Positions 13,839 to 21,281 of a stretch of 21,281 bases of DNA are shown one piece after another. How positions within the stretch are numbered: position 1 is the first letter of the stretch; every line of letters begins with the position of its first letter. Location of the stretch: the NCBI GenBank assembly GCA_002373875.1, contig DFKQ01000075.1, forward strand, positions 1 to 21,281. Direction: 5' to 3'. Source of the DNA: Lachnospiraceae bacterium UBA3641. GTDB lineage: Bacteria; Bacillota; Clostridia; Lachnospirales; Lachnospiraceae. The position numbers and the translations under genes were made by a program. The notes beneath the pieces were generated by a model. It saw only the letters and a program-made list of their open reading frames with translations, was not told where the DNA came from and did not search any database.

Positions 13839-14627
13839 ATGGATGAAGAACAATTCAAGAAGCTTATAATAAAGGTCAGAGCCCTGGCCAAAAGTCAGGA
13901 TGAGACCATATCCAAGGAAGAGGTGCATAAGCAGTTCCTGCCGCTCAATATGGAAGAGGGGCAGTTCCTTCTTGTCTATAAATATCTGACTGAGGAAAAG
14001 GTCACACTTTATGACACGGAAGAAGAACGCCGTAATGCCATATCCGAAACAAAAGGCAAAAATGAAAAAGACAATATTAAAATAAATGAAGATGATTCCG
14101 AATATCTTAAGATGTATATAGAAGAACTGAACGGAATGGATCACGTTGATGCCGATGAACGCAGGAAGCTTATAGAAGGAGTCCTTAAGGAAAAAGATAC
14201 CGCTGCAGGTATTCTGCCCAATCTCTATCTTAAGGAAGTCATAGATATCGCAAGGCTGTATGCCGGACAGGGCGTAGCCCTGGAAGACCTTATAGGCGAA
14301 GGAAATATCGGTATCCTTATGGGGATCAAAATGCTTGATGTTTGCGAGAACGCAGAAGAAGTAGACGAGTTCATAACAAGGACCATTATGGATTCTATGG
14401 AGTCCCTTATAATGGACAATTTTTCATCAGGTGATTTTGACCTTAAGGTTCTTGAACGTGTCAATGAATTAAACGATAAGGCTCGTGAGCTTGCCGAGGA
14501 TCTTGAGCGGCTTGTGACCGTAAAGGAATTATCCCAAGAGCTTGATATGGAAGAGGAATATATCGAGGAAACGATAAGGCTTTCGGGAAATGCAATATCA
14601 TATATAGAAGGCTGTAAAAATAATTAA
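13839..14627 (+). CDS. Sigma-A-like protein lacking regions 2.4 and 4
   Basis: This 262-residue acidic protein follows the order of a primary sigma factor but stops short. Residues 1-60 resemble region 1.1. Residues 86-120 (DDSEYLKMYIEELN, then DADERRKLIEGVLKEKD) resemble region 1.2. Residues 126-167 (LPNLYLKEVIDIARLYAGQG, then VALEDLIGEGNIGILMGIK) match regions 2.1-2.2, the core-RNA-polymerase contact. The aromatic and basic residues of regions 2.3-2.4 that melt and read the -10 are replaced by an acidic stretch (169-194). Residues 213-245 resemble region 3, and there is no region 4 for the -35. It may bind RNA polymerase or an anti-sigma factor without acting as an ordinary sigma factor. 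The Shine-Dalgarno AAGGGG at 13822-13827 is rather far (11 nt) from the ATG, so translation may be modest. It probably shares a transcript with the rhomboid-like gene upstream or the peptidase 58 nt downstream. Confidence 0.75.
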   Translation: MDEEQFKKLIIKVRALAKSQDETISKEEVHKQFLPLNMEEGQFLLVYKYLTEEKVTLYDTEEERRNAISETKGKNEKDNIKINEDDSEYLKMYIEELNGMDHVDADERRKLIEGVLKEKDTAAGILPNLYLKEVIDIARLYAGQGVALEDLIGEGNIGILMGIKMLDVCENAEEVDEFITRTIMDSMESLIMDNFSSGDFDLKVLERVNELNDKARELAEDLERLVTVKELSQELDMEEEYIEETIRLSGNAISYIEGCKNN

Positions 14628-14685
14628 AGTTTTTCCATAAATTCCCATAAGATCAAACGTATCATAAACAGAAGAGAGGTTTTAT

Positions 14686-17613
14686 ATGAGTTTTGAAAAG
14701 GTAAAAGAATTAAGTGCATACGAAACGGTAAAGGAGGAGAGGCTTAACGATCTTAAGTCAGACGGACTCATACTCAGACACAAAAAGTCAGGAGCAAGAG
14801 TGTGCCTTATATCCAATGATGACGATAACAAGGTGTTTTACATAGGCTTTAAGACACCTGCCAAGGATTCGACCGGCGTGCAGCATATCATGGAGCATTC
14901 GGTCCTGTGCGGTTCGAAGAAGTACCCTGCCAAGGATCCGTTTGTCGAGCTTGTAAAGGGCTCCCTTAATACATTCCTTAATGCCATGACTTATCCGGAT
15001 AAAACGGTTTATCCGGTTGCAAGCTGTAATGACAAGGACTTCCAGAACCTTATGGATGTATACCTTGACGCGGTATTCCATCCTAACGTTTACTCCCGTC
15101 CGCAGATATTCAAGCAGGAGGGCTGGCATTATGAGCTTAAGGATATAAAGGATCCGGTCGCGATAAACGGAGTGGTTTACAATGAAATGAAGGGGGTATT
15201 TTCATCCCCGGATGATATGCTCGACCGGGAGATATTTAATTCTCTTTTCCCTGACTGCGAGTATTCCAACGAGTCCGGAGGCGATCCTGAATTCATCCCC
15301 ACGCTTACCTATGAAGCCTTCCTTAAGTTCCATAAGGAATTCTATCATCCGGCAAACAGCTATATCTATCTTTACGGTAATATGGATATGGCCGAAAAGC
15401 TTGAATATATAGACAGGGAATATTTAAGTAACTACGAGAGGATCGACATAGATACGTCAATAGCCTTCCAGAAGCCCTTTGATAAGCCTAAGAAGTTCTA
15501 TAAGAATTATTCGATAACAAATGACGAACCTCTGGAAGAGAACTCATATCTGTCCTATAACACGGTGGTTGACACAAGCCTCAACCGTGACCTGTATATA
15601 GCCTTCCAGATACTTGAATATACCCTCCTTGCTTCACCGGGAGCGGTACTTAAGCAGGCACTTCTTGATGCCGGGATCGGCAAGGATATACAGAGCACAT
15701 ATGAGAACGGTATATATCAGCCTTATTTTTCGATAATAGCCAAGAATACGGATGAAGATAAGCTGGATGATTTTGTAAACACGATAAGGTCGGTGCTTTC
15801 CAGGGTGGTTGAAGAGGGTCTTGATAAGAAGTCACTCCTTGCCGGTATAAACGCATATGAATTCAGGTACAGGGAGGCGGATTTCGGTTCTTATCCCAAG
15901 GGACTCATGTACGGACTTAACGCCCTTGACAGCTGGCTCTATGACGAAAAAGAACCCTTCATGCACATAGAGGCAAATGACACATTCAAGCGTCTTAAGG
16001 ACAGGGTGGACTCGGGATATTTCGAGGATCTTATAAGGGAATATCTCCTTGACAATCCCCACAGCTCCATTGTGATACTTAAACCGGAAAGAGGACTTAC
16101 GGCCAGGATGGATAAAGACCTTGCCGATAAGCTTGCCAAGTATAAGGAGGGATTGAGCGGGGAGGAACTGGAGGCCCTTAAGGAAGATACGCTGGCTCTG
16201 CTCAAATACCAGGAGGAGCCCAGTACAAAGGAAGAACTTCAGACGATCCCGTTGCTGAAGATTTCGGATATTAAGAAGGAGGCCCTTCCATTCGAATATG
16301 AGGAGGAAAGGATCGGTGACACAGTTGTGCTTACGCACGATATATATACCAACGGTATAGGTTATCTTACCCTTGGATTTGATCTTAAGGACATTCCCGA
16401 CAGGCTTATCCCATATATCGGCCTGTACAGGAACATCTTCGCCTATGTGAGTACAAGGGAACATTCATACGCGGATCTGGCCAGCGAGATAAACCTTAAT
16501 ACCGGCGGTATCACATCCGGCGCAAGCACATATACGGATGCGGATGATACCGGCAGATACAGGGTGATGTACGAAGTTAAGGCCAAGGTACTGTATGAGA
16601 AGCTGCCCATTGCCTTTAAGCTCATAAGCGAGATCATAACATCATCGATTTACGATGATGAGAAGCGTCTTCTTGAAATACTTAATATGTTAAAGTCACG
16701 CCTGCAGATGTCAATGACTTCATCAGGGCATTCCGTAGCCGTGATCCGCGCCCTGGCATCATGCTCGGAATCGGCAGCGCTTACGGAAAAAACAAGCGGG
16801 ATTGACTTTTACCGGTTCATTGATGATATTGTAAGCGATTTCGAAGGGAAAAAGGCTGAGGTGATCAACAACCTCAAGGAATTCGCAACATACGTTTTCA
16901 GAAAAGAAAACCTGTTTGTTGACTATACGGCTGAGAAGGATCAGTACCCGCTTCTTGTAAAAGAGGTTGAAGCCTTCTTAGAGGTTCTGTTCAATGAACC
17001 TCTTAAGGATAAGGGGCATTCGATCAGGCCCTTTGGCTGCAAGGAAGGATATAAGACCGGAGGTCAGGTGCAGTATGTGGCCTGTGCCGGCAATTACATC
17101 AGGCATGGTTATGAATATACCGGAGCATTAAGGGTTCTTAAGGTGATCATGGGCTATGATTATCTGTGGATAAATGTACGTGTTAAAGGCGGAGCATACG
17201 GGTGCATGAATTCCTATTCAAGGTCCGGAGACATGTATCTGACATCATACAGGGACCCGAACCTTAAGAATACACTGGAAATATACAGGGGTGCGCCGGA
17301 ATACATAAGGAATTTCGATCCCGATGAAAGAGATATGACCAAGTATATAATCGGAACAGTTTCTGATATGGATATTCCACTTACTCCGAGGGCCAAGGGA
17401 TCAAGGTCCATGGCGGCATATCTGTCCCACGACAGGCTTGAGTATATACAGCGGGAGAGAGATGAAGTCTTAAATGCCGGAAGGGAAGATATAAGAAGGC
17501 TGGCCCCTCTGGTTGAAAGCATGATCAGTGACGATCATATATGTGTACTTGGCGGGGAAGAAACGATAGATAGGGAAAAGGACCTGTTTGACAGAACCGA
17601 ATCCTTATTCTGA
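14686..17613 (+). CDS. M16C zinc metallopeptidase, presequence-protease type
   Basis: This 975-residue peptidase belongs to the insulinase family, subfamily M16C (PreP/Cym1-like), which degrades short unfolded peptides inside a closed two-half chamber. The inverted zinc motif is His67-x-x-Glu70-His71 (HIMEH), with the third ligand at Glu167 in YNEMKGVFSSPDD. The C-terminal half has the conserved RVKGGAYG at 832-839, whose Arg and Tyr bind the substrate peptide. The size is normal for full-length members, and a charged hinge segment lies around 460-520. No signal peptide is present, so it acts in the cytoplasm, probably in peptide turnover. AGAGAGG precedes the ATG. It lies between the sigma-like gene and a DUF4349 lipoprotein gene, with short gaps and no terminator seen on either side. 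Confidence 0.95.
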   Translation: MSFEKVKELSAYETVKEERLNDLKSDGLILRHKKSGARVCLISNDDDNKVFYIGFKTPAKDSTGVQHIMEHSVLCGSKKYPAKDPFVELVKGSLNTFLNAMTYPDKTVYPVASCNDKDFQNLMDVYLDAVFHPNVYSRPQIFKQEGWHYELKDIKDPVAINGVVYNEMKGVFSSPDDMLDREIFNSLFPDCEYSNESGGDPEFIPTLTYEAFLKFHKEFYHPANSYIYLYGNMDMAEKLEYIDREYLSNYERIDIDTSIAFQKPFDKPKKFYKNYSITNDEPLEENSYLSYNTVVDTSLNRDLYIAFQILEYTLLASPGAVLKQALLDAGIGKDIQSTYENGIYQPYFSIIAKNTDEDKLDDFVNTIRSVLSRVVEEGLDKKSLLAGINAYEFRYREADFGSYPKGLMYGLNALDSWLYDEKEPFMHIEANDTFKRLKDRVDSGYFEDLIREYLLDNPHSSIVILKPERGLTARMDKDLADKLAKYKEGLSGEELEALKEDTLALLKYQEEPSTKEELQTIPLLKISDIKKEALPFEYEEERIGDTVVLTHDIYTNGIGYLTLGFDLKDIPDRLIPYIGLYRNIFAYVSTREHSYADLASEINLNTGGITSGASTYTDADDTGRYRVMYEVKAKVLYEKLPIAFKLISEIITSSIYDDEKRLLEILNMLKSRLQMSMTSSGHSVAVIRALASCSESAALTEKTSGIDFYRFIDDIVSDFEGKKAEVINNLKEFATYVFRKENLFVDYTAEKDQYPLLVKEVEAFLEVLFNEPLKDKGHSIRPFGCKEGYKTGGQVQYVACAGNYIRHGYEYTGALRVLKVIMGYDYLWINVRVKGGAYGCMNSYSRSGDMYLTSYRDPNLKNTLEIYRGAPEYIRNFDPDERDMTKYIIGTVSDMDIPLTPRAKGSRSMAAYLSHDRLEYIQRERDEVLNAGREDIRRLAPLVESMISDDHICVLGGEETIDREKDLFDRTESLF

Positions 17614-17664
17614 GCCCGCTTTTAAATGTTGCATACGGACATTGTTTAAGGAAGGAGAGACATC

Positions 17665-18777
17665 ATGAAAAAGAAGAGAATCATTATCGCAGGGATCATT
17701 ACGACAATACTTCTTACAGGGTGCGGCAGTTCCGCGGCTTCGGCCCCGAACGATAATTATATGGCCAAGGAAGCACCGATGGAAAGTGCGGCAACGTATT
17801 CGGATGATGCGGATTATGTATATGATGATTACGGTTACGAGGAGGAAATGGTCGCTGAAGAAGCCTATGATGCCGGTTCCGGATCCCAGACGCAGGTAAA
17901 CGAGGAAGATGTTAAGGAAAGTGTCGAATCATCCGGTAATAAGCGCATGCTTATAAAGACGGTCCATATGGAGGTCGAATCGGAAGATATTGACGCCATG
18001 GTGAAGAATGTTGAAAAGCGTGTGGAAGAACTGGGCGGCTATGTTGAGAACATGTCGGTAAACAACCAGAAATACTCCAGTTCCGAGACCAAAACAGCTG
18101 ATATAACCGCAAGGGTTCCCATTGAGAAGCTTGATCTGTTTGTTAATGAGGTTGAAGGCCAGTCCAACCTGCTCTCAAGAAGCTCCAATGCAGAAGATGT
18201 GACCTTAAGATATGTTGATATGCAGGCCCGTATGGATTCGCTCCAGACCGAATACGACCGCATAAGCGAGCTCCTTAAAGAAGCTGACAGCCTTGATAAT
18301 ATCATAGAGCTTGAAAACAGGCTTACGGATATCAGGTATGAGATGCAGAGCTACGGTTCCCAGATGAAGGCAATGAAGAACCAGGCAACCTACAGCACCA
18401 TATACTTAAATATTAAGCAGGTTATCGAATATACACCGGTCGTGGAGAAGGACAAGACAAGACTTGAAAGAATGAGCGACGGCTTTATCAAGAACTGCAG
18501 TAAGGTATGGAACGGTATCCTTGATTTCTGCGTGGGATTTGTCGTTGCGCTTCCGGTACTGCTTGTTTGGGCAGTCGTGATAACCCTTATAGTACTTCTG
18601 ATAAGATTTATTGTAAGAAAGAATCGTGAAAAACATCCAAAGAAGGAGAAGGTAAGGGGGAAGCAGGCTAAAGGCCGCGCTAAAGAAGCGACGGTACAGC
18701 CCCCGGAGAACCTGCCGGTATCGGATGATAAGGCACAGGATGTTTCGGATAATAACAGGGATAATATAAATGGCTGA
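17665..18777 (+). CDS. DUF4349 membrane lipoprotein
   Basis: This 370-residue protein is a DUF4349-family envelope protein. It begins with a lipoprotein signal, MKKKRIIIAG then IITTILLTGC, with the lipidated Cys at 20. A strongly acidic, Tyr-rich segment (46-70) follows. The DUF4349 core (about 93-260) contains a predicted coiled coil (about 185-240), then a transmembrane helix (about 285-317) and a basic cytoplasmic tail (318-345). The middle is therefore outside the cell and held by both a lipid and a helix. The function of the family is unknown. AAGGAGAG before the ATG gives a strong ribosome site. The last 8 nt overlap the start of era, suggesting translational coupling, although no functional link to Era is known. 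Confidence 0.88.
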   Translation: MKKKRIIIAGIITTILLTGCGSSAASAPNDNYMAKEAPMESAATYSDDADYVYDDYGYEEEMVAEEAYDAGSGSQTQVNEEDVKESVESSGNKRMLIKTVHMEVESEDIDAMVKNVEKRVEELGGYVENMSVNNQKYSSSETKTADITARVPIEKLDLFVNEVEGQSNLLSRSSNAEDVTLRYVDMQARMDSLQTEYDRISELLKEADSLDNIIELENRLTDIRYEMQSYGSQMKAMKNQATYSTIYLNIKQVIEYTPVVEKDKTRLERMSDGFIKNCSKVWNGILDFCVGFVVALPVLLVWAVVITLIVLLIRFIVRKNREKHPKKEKVRGKQAKGRAKEATVQPPENLPVSDDKAQDVSDNNRDNING

Positions 18778-19684
18778 TAACACAATGAATAAAAAAGCCG
18801 GATTCGCAGCGATAGCAGGCAGGCCGAATGTTGGGAAATCGACGCTTATGAATGCCCTGATAGGGCAGAAGATAGCCATAACCAGCCATAAGCCGCAGAC
18901 TACAAGAAACAGGATAAGGACGGTATACACATCCGATGAGGGGCAGATCGTATTTCTTGACACCCCCGGGATACACAAGGCCAAAAACAGGCTTGGAGAA
19001 TATATGATCCAGTCAGTTAACAAGGCCCTGCATGACGTGGATGTGATACTTTGGCTGGTTGAGGCGGATGAACGAATAGGTCCCACCGATAAGGAGATAG
19101 CAACTAAGCTGTCGGGAACGGGGGTTCCGGTTATCCTTGTGATAAATAAGATAGACAGGGTTTCAAGAGATAAGCTTTTTGAGATAACGGACATGTACGG
19201 GAAAATGTGTGACTATGCCGAGCTGGTACCTGTAAGCGCCCTGAAGGAAGAAAACCTTGATGAACTGCTTAAGCAGATATTCAAGTACCTTCCGTATGGC
19301 ATGCCCTTTTATGATGAGGATACGGTCACTGACCAGCCCATAAGACAGATAACTGCCGAACTTATCAGGGAGAAAGCCCTTAAATGTCTGGATGATGAGA
19401 TCCCCCACGGCATTGCGGTCACTATCGACAAGATGGACTTTGAAAAGCCGGTTGTAAGGGTGGATGCCACGATAATATGCGAGAAGGAATCCCATAAGGG
19501 CATGATCATCGGTAAACAGGGAACAATGCTCAAAAAGATAGGCTCTGCTGCAAGATATGAAATAGAGCATCTGGTTGAGCGTCAGGTAAACCTAAAGCTC
19601 TGGGTAAGAGTCAAGAAGGACTGGCGTGACTCTGATATACTCCTTAAAAATTTCGGATACGACAGAAAGAAGCTTGATGAATAA
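18770..19684 (+). CDS. era: GTPase Era
   Basis: Era is an essential GTPase that binds the 3' end of 16S rRNA and assists 30S subunit maturation. The 304 residues are the standard length. The GTPase motifs are G1 GRPNVGKS at 17-24, G2 around the QTTRNRI stretch (43-49), G3 DTPG at 64-67, G4 NKID at 126-129 and G5 VSALK at 155-159. The C-terminal KH domain has GMIIGKQG at 244-251. The chosen ATG overlaps the end of the DUF4349 gene by 8 nt and has only a weak AGGG nearby, so initiation probably relies on coupling. A Met at residue 6 is a possible later start but has no better site. RecO follows after 8 nt, the usual era-recO order. Confidence 0.97.
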   Translation: MADNTMNKKAGFAAIAGRPNVGKSTLMNALIGQKIAITSHKPQTTRNRIRTVYTSDEGQIVFLDTPGIHKAKNRLGEYMIQSVNKALHDVDVILWLVEADERIGPTDKEIATKLSGTGVPVILVINKIDRVSRDKLFEITDMYGKMCDYAELVPVSALKEENLDELLKQIFKYLPYGMPFYDEDTVTDQPIRQITAELIREKALKCLDDEIPHGIAVTIDKMDFEKPVVRVDATIICEKESHKGMIIGKQGTMLKKIGSAARYEIEHLVERQVNLKLWVRVKKDWRDSDILLKNFGYDRKKLDE

Positions 19685-19692
19685 GGAACAGT

Positions 19693-20340
19693 ATGAAAGA
19701 ATACATTCAGTTGACGGGAATGGTGCTTTTGGCCACTCCCGTCAATGATTATGACAGGAGAACAGTTATACTCACGAAAGAACGCGGTAAGATAACCGCC
19801 TTCTGCAGGGGGGCAAGGAGACAGGGGTCTAAGATGATGGCTGTCACCAATCCTTTTGTCTTCGGAACCTTTAAGCTCTACGAGGGCAGAGATGCCTACA
19901 ATATGATCGATGCGGATATAACCCATTATTTTGAAGAGCTCAGGAGTGATTTTGAAGGAGCCTATCTGGGAATGTATTTTCTTGAATTCACTGATTACTG
20001 TACCAGGGAAAACAATGACGATGTCCTTATGCTCAAGCTTCTTTTTCAATCTATACGGGCAATAATAAAGCCCAATATAAACAACGATCTTGTCCGGGCG
20101 GTTTTTGAGATAAAGGCAGTGGCCGTTAACGGCGAATATCCCGGGATCCCCACTGGGAGGGAATACCTTCCGCCGACCCTGCATGCACTTAATCATATAA
20201 TAGAGTCGGATATCGAACATCTTTATACCTTTGCCGTAAGCGATGAGGTTCTTAAAGAGCTAAGATCGCTTGCCGATATCTACCGTAAAAGATTTGTTGA
20301 CAGACCCCTTAAATCTCTTGAAATTATAGACACCGTTTGA
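19693..20340 (+). CDS. recO: DNA repair protein RecO, short form without zinc cysteines
   Basis: RecO helps load RecA onto SSB-coated DNA and anneals complementary strands in the RecFOR pathway. The N-terminal OB-fold is clear (TGMVLLATPVNDYDRRTVIL at 8-27, then TKERGKITAFCRGARRQGSK at 28-47), as is the helical domain (about 80-145) and the C-terminal LKSLEII. At 215 residues it is shorter than the usual 240-255. The two CxxC pairs that bind zinc in many RecO proteins are absent: the only cysteines are 38 and 103, and the sequence after NGEYPG goes straight on without them. AAGGAA in the 8-nt gap after era sets the start. Confidence 0.93.
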   Translation: MKEYIQLTGMVLLATPVNDYDRRTVILTKERGKITAFCRGARRQGSKMMAVTNPFVFGTFKLYEGRDAYNMIDADITHYFEELRSDFEGAYLGMYFLEFTDYCTRENNDDVLMLKLLFQSIRAIIKPNINNDLVRAVFEIKAVAVNGEYPGIPTGREYLPPTLHALNHIIESDIEHLYTFAVSDEVLKELRSLADIYRKRFVDRPLKSLEIIDTV

Positions 20341-20371
20341 TACAATGAAGCTTGCGTTAAATTTGATATAC

Positions 20372-20379
20372 GGAAGTGG
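20372..20379 (+). promoter_or_regulatory. Ribosome binding site deciding the lipoprotein start
   Basis: GGAAGTGG lies 4 nt before a GTG codon at 20384. The upstream in-frame ATG at 20345 has no purine-rich site before it. Confidence 0.5.
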
Positions 20380-20383
20380 TCAG

Positions 20384-20980
20384 GTGAAAAAAGGTAAAGC
20401 ATTATTAGTACTCATATCGTTTATAACGTTTCTTATGACCGGGTGCGCAGGCGAAAGTGATGATCAGAACGATACAACCCTCTACATAAGCAGCAAGGGA
20501 GAGATCACCCATCATATTGTTGAGAGCTTCGACAAGTCCTATTACAATGAGGATGAACTCAGGAACGGAATAAATGAGCAGATTGAGGAGTATTGTAAGG
20601 ACAAGGGAGATGACTCGCCAGTTAAGCTTAAGGAGCTCAAGATCCTTGACGGAGTTGCGACTGCCGAGCTTACATTTAAGGATTATTCCGATTATGCAGC
20701 CTTTAATGAGGTTGAACTTTTTTACGGTACGATAAGGGAAGCGATGGAAGCCAACTATCCGACAGATGTTACCCTTAAGAGTGTTGAAGATAATGAGACC
20801 ATAGGTAAATATGAGTTTGAAGCACTTGCGGATAATAAGATAATCGTTACCGGTGAATCCCTTTTGATCAGAACTCCGGAAAAGATAGCTTACACAACCG
20901 CCAACATAGATGTCATAGATAAGACTACTGCCAAGATGGCATCCGATTCGGTGGGTGTCGGATATATAGTATTAAAATGA
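20384..20980 (+). CDS. Small lipoprotein of unknown function
   Basis: I do not recognise the family. From the GTG at 20384 the product has 198 residues and begins with a compact lipoprotein signal: basic KKGK, a hydrophobic stretch, then LMTGC with the lipidated Cys at 21. An in-frame ATG at 20345 would add 13 residues (MKLALNLIYGSGQ), lacks a ribosome site, and would put extra residues before the signal. The GTG is therefore preferred, though automatic annotation may use the ATG. The mature part is acidic and of mixed alpha/beta character, with no further membrane segment, ending VGVGYIVLK. It lies 43 nt after recO and 18 nt before glyS on the same strand. The position suggests cotranscription, not a shared function. 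Confidence 0.8.
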   Translation: MKKGKALLVLISFITFLMTGCAGESDDQNDTTLYISSKGEITHHIVESFDKSYYNEDELRNGINEQIEEYCKDKGDDSPVKLKELKILDGVATAELTFKDYSDYAAFNEVELFYGTIREAMEANYPTDVTLKSVEDNETIGKYEFEALADNKIIVTGESLLIRTPEKIAYTTANIDVIDKTTAKMASDSVGVGYIVLK

Positions 20981-20998
20981 TAACAAGAGGAGAAGATT

Positions 20999-21281
20999 AT
21001 GGAAAAAACACTTGATAAGATCGTTGCACTGGCCAAGTCACGAGGATTTGTTTATCCCGGCAGCGAGATCTACGGCGGACTGGCCAACACATGGGATTAC
21101 GGCAATCTCGGAGTTGAGCTTAAAAACAATGTGAAAAGGGCATGGTGGCAGAAGTTCATACAGGAGAATCCCTATAATGTGGGCGTTGACTGTGCCATCC
21201 TTATGAACCCCCAGACATGGGTGGCATCCGGACACCTTGGAAGCTTTTCGGATCCGCTTATGGATTGTAAGGAATGCCATG
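20999..21281 (+). CDS. glyS: Glycyl-tRNA synthetase, dimer type (partial, runs off the window)
   Basis: The first 94 codons encode MEKTLDKIVALAKSRGFVYP, then GSEIYGGLANTWDYGNLGVE, then KRAWWQ and later the DCAILMNPQTWVASGHLGSF stretch. This is the start of the class II glycyl-tRNA synthetase of the homodimeric type, as in Bacillus relatives and eukaryotes, not the alpha/beta GlyQ-GlyS type. It attaches glycine to tRNA-Gly. GAGGAG precedes the ATG at good spacing. The gene continues beyond position 21281, so length and C-terminal anticodon-binding domain cannot be checked. The upstream gap is 18 nt and has no T-box leader, so expression probably depends on the upstream transcript. Confidence 0.95.
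   Translation, partial: MEKTLDKIVALAKSRGFVYPGSEIYGGLANTWDYGNLGVELKNNVKRAWWQKFIQENPYNVGVDCAILMNPQTWVASGHLGSFSDPLMDCKECH

Noticed and set aside
15832..16464. 210-codon antisense open frame opposite the M16C peptidase
   Set aside because: It lies wholly inside a strongly supported peptidase gene and has no ribosome site.
18406..19194. 262-codon antisense open frame opposite DUF4349 and era
   Set aside because: It runs across two well-supported genes, including the Era GTPase motifs, and its sequence shows no family resemblance.
20981..20998. T-box leader for glyS
   Set aside because: Only 18 nt separate the upstream stop from the glyS start; no specifier loop or antiterminator can fit.
1..21281. 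CRISPR array, tRNA, rRNA, transposase or phage genes
   Set aside because: No regularly spaced repeats, cloverleaf sequences, rRNA blocks or recognisable transposase or phage proteins were seen on either strand.

Overview
The window reads as chromosomal DNA of an anaerobic Firmicute, most likely a member of the Lachnospiraceae (Clostridia). The reasons are: mid-range GC with heavy use of ATA (Ile), CTT (Leu) and AGG/AGA (Arg); strong Shine-Dalgarno sequences; a dimer-type glycyl-tRNA synthetase; a PurO-type IMP cyclohydrolase beside a stand-alone AICAR transformylase; a giant acyl-CoA dehydratase activase fusion typical of strict anaerobes; and DUF4349, Era, RecO and PreP-type genes. The assignment is an inference from gene content, not from a marker search.

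Layout. (1) 1-4232: a partial trp operon, trpD - DRE-TIM aldolase-like gene - trpE - trpG, closed by a clear intrinsic terminator. The first 43 bases are the 3' end of a palindromic repeat whose fuller copy lies at 6351-6479. (2) 4233-6350: a 212-bp leader with a candidate promoter and two hairpins, then the last two steps of IMP synthesis as two separate genes, AICAR formyltransferase and PurO-type IMP cyclohydrolase. (3) 6351-6493: a 128-bp element with terminal inverted repeats and three hairpins. (4) 6494-8347: a 7TM membrane protein with a PAS-like segment, a receiver-like domain and an HPt-like domain. No histidine kinase core is visible and both phosphoacceptor positions look substituted. 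(5) 8351-12610, minus strand, convergent with (4): a 1419-residue protein with two ASKHA ATPase domains, DUF2229 and a 2-hydroxyacyl-CoA dehydratase-like part. (6) 12611-12845: divergent intergenic region with promoter candidates in both directions and an inverted repeat over the minus-strand -10. (7) 12846-21281, all plus strand: rhomboid-like protein with a C-terminal zinc-ribbon-like motif, a sigma-A-like protein without region 4, an M16C peptidase (PreP type), a DUF4349 lipoprotein, era, recO, a small lipoprotein and the start of glyS. Several of these genes are tightly spaced or overlap and probably share transcripts.

Most of the window is housekeeping. The less ordinary content is the kinase-less degenerate phosphorelay protein, the sigma-like protein lacking the promoter-recognition parts next to a rhomboid-like protein lacking the catalytic motif, the aldolase inside the trp operon, the structured repeat element present twice, and the 16-bp direct repeat flanking palindromes between the rhomboid-like and sigma-like genes. 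No CRISPR array, rRNA, tRNA, transposase or phage gene was recognised.
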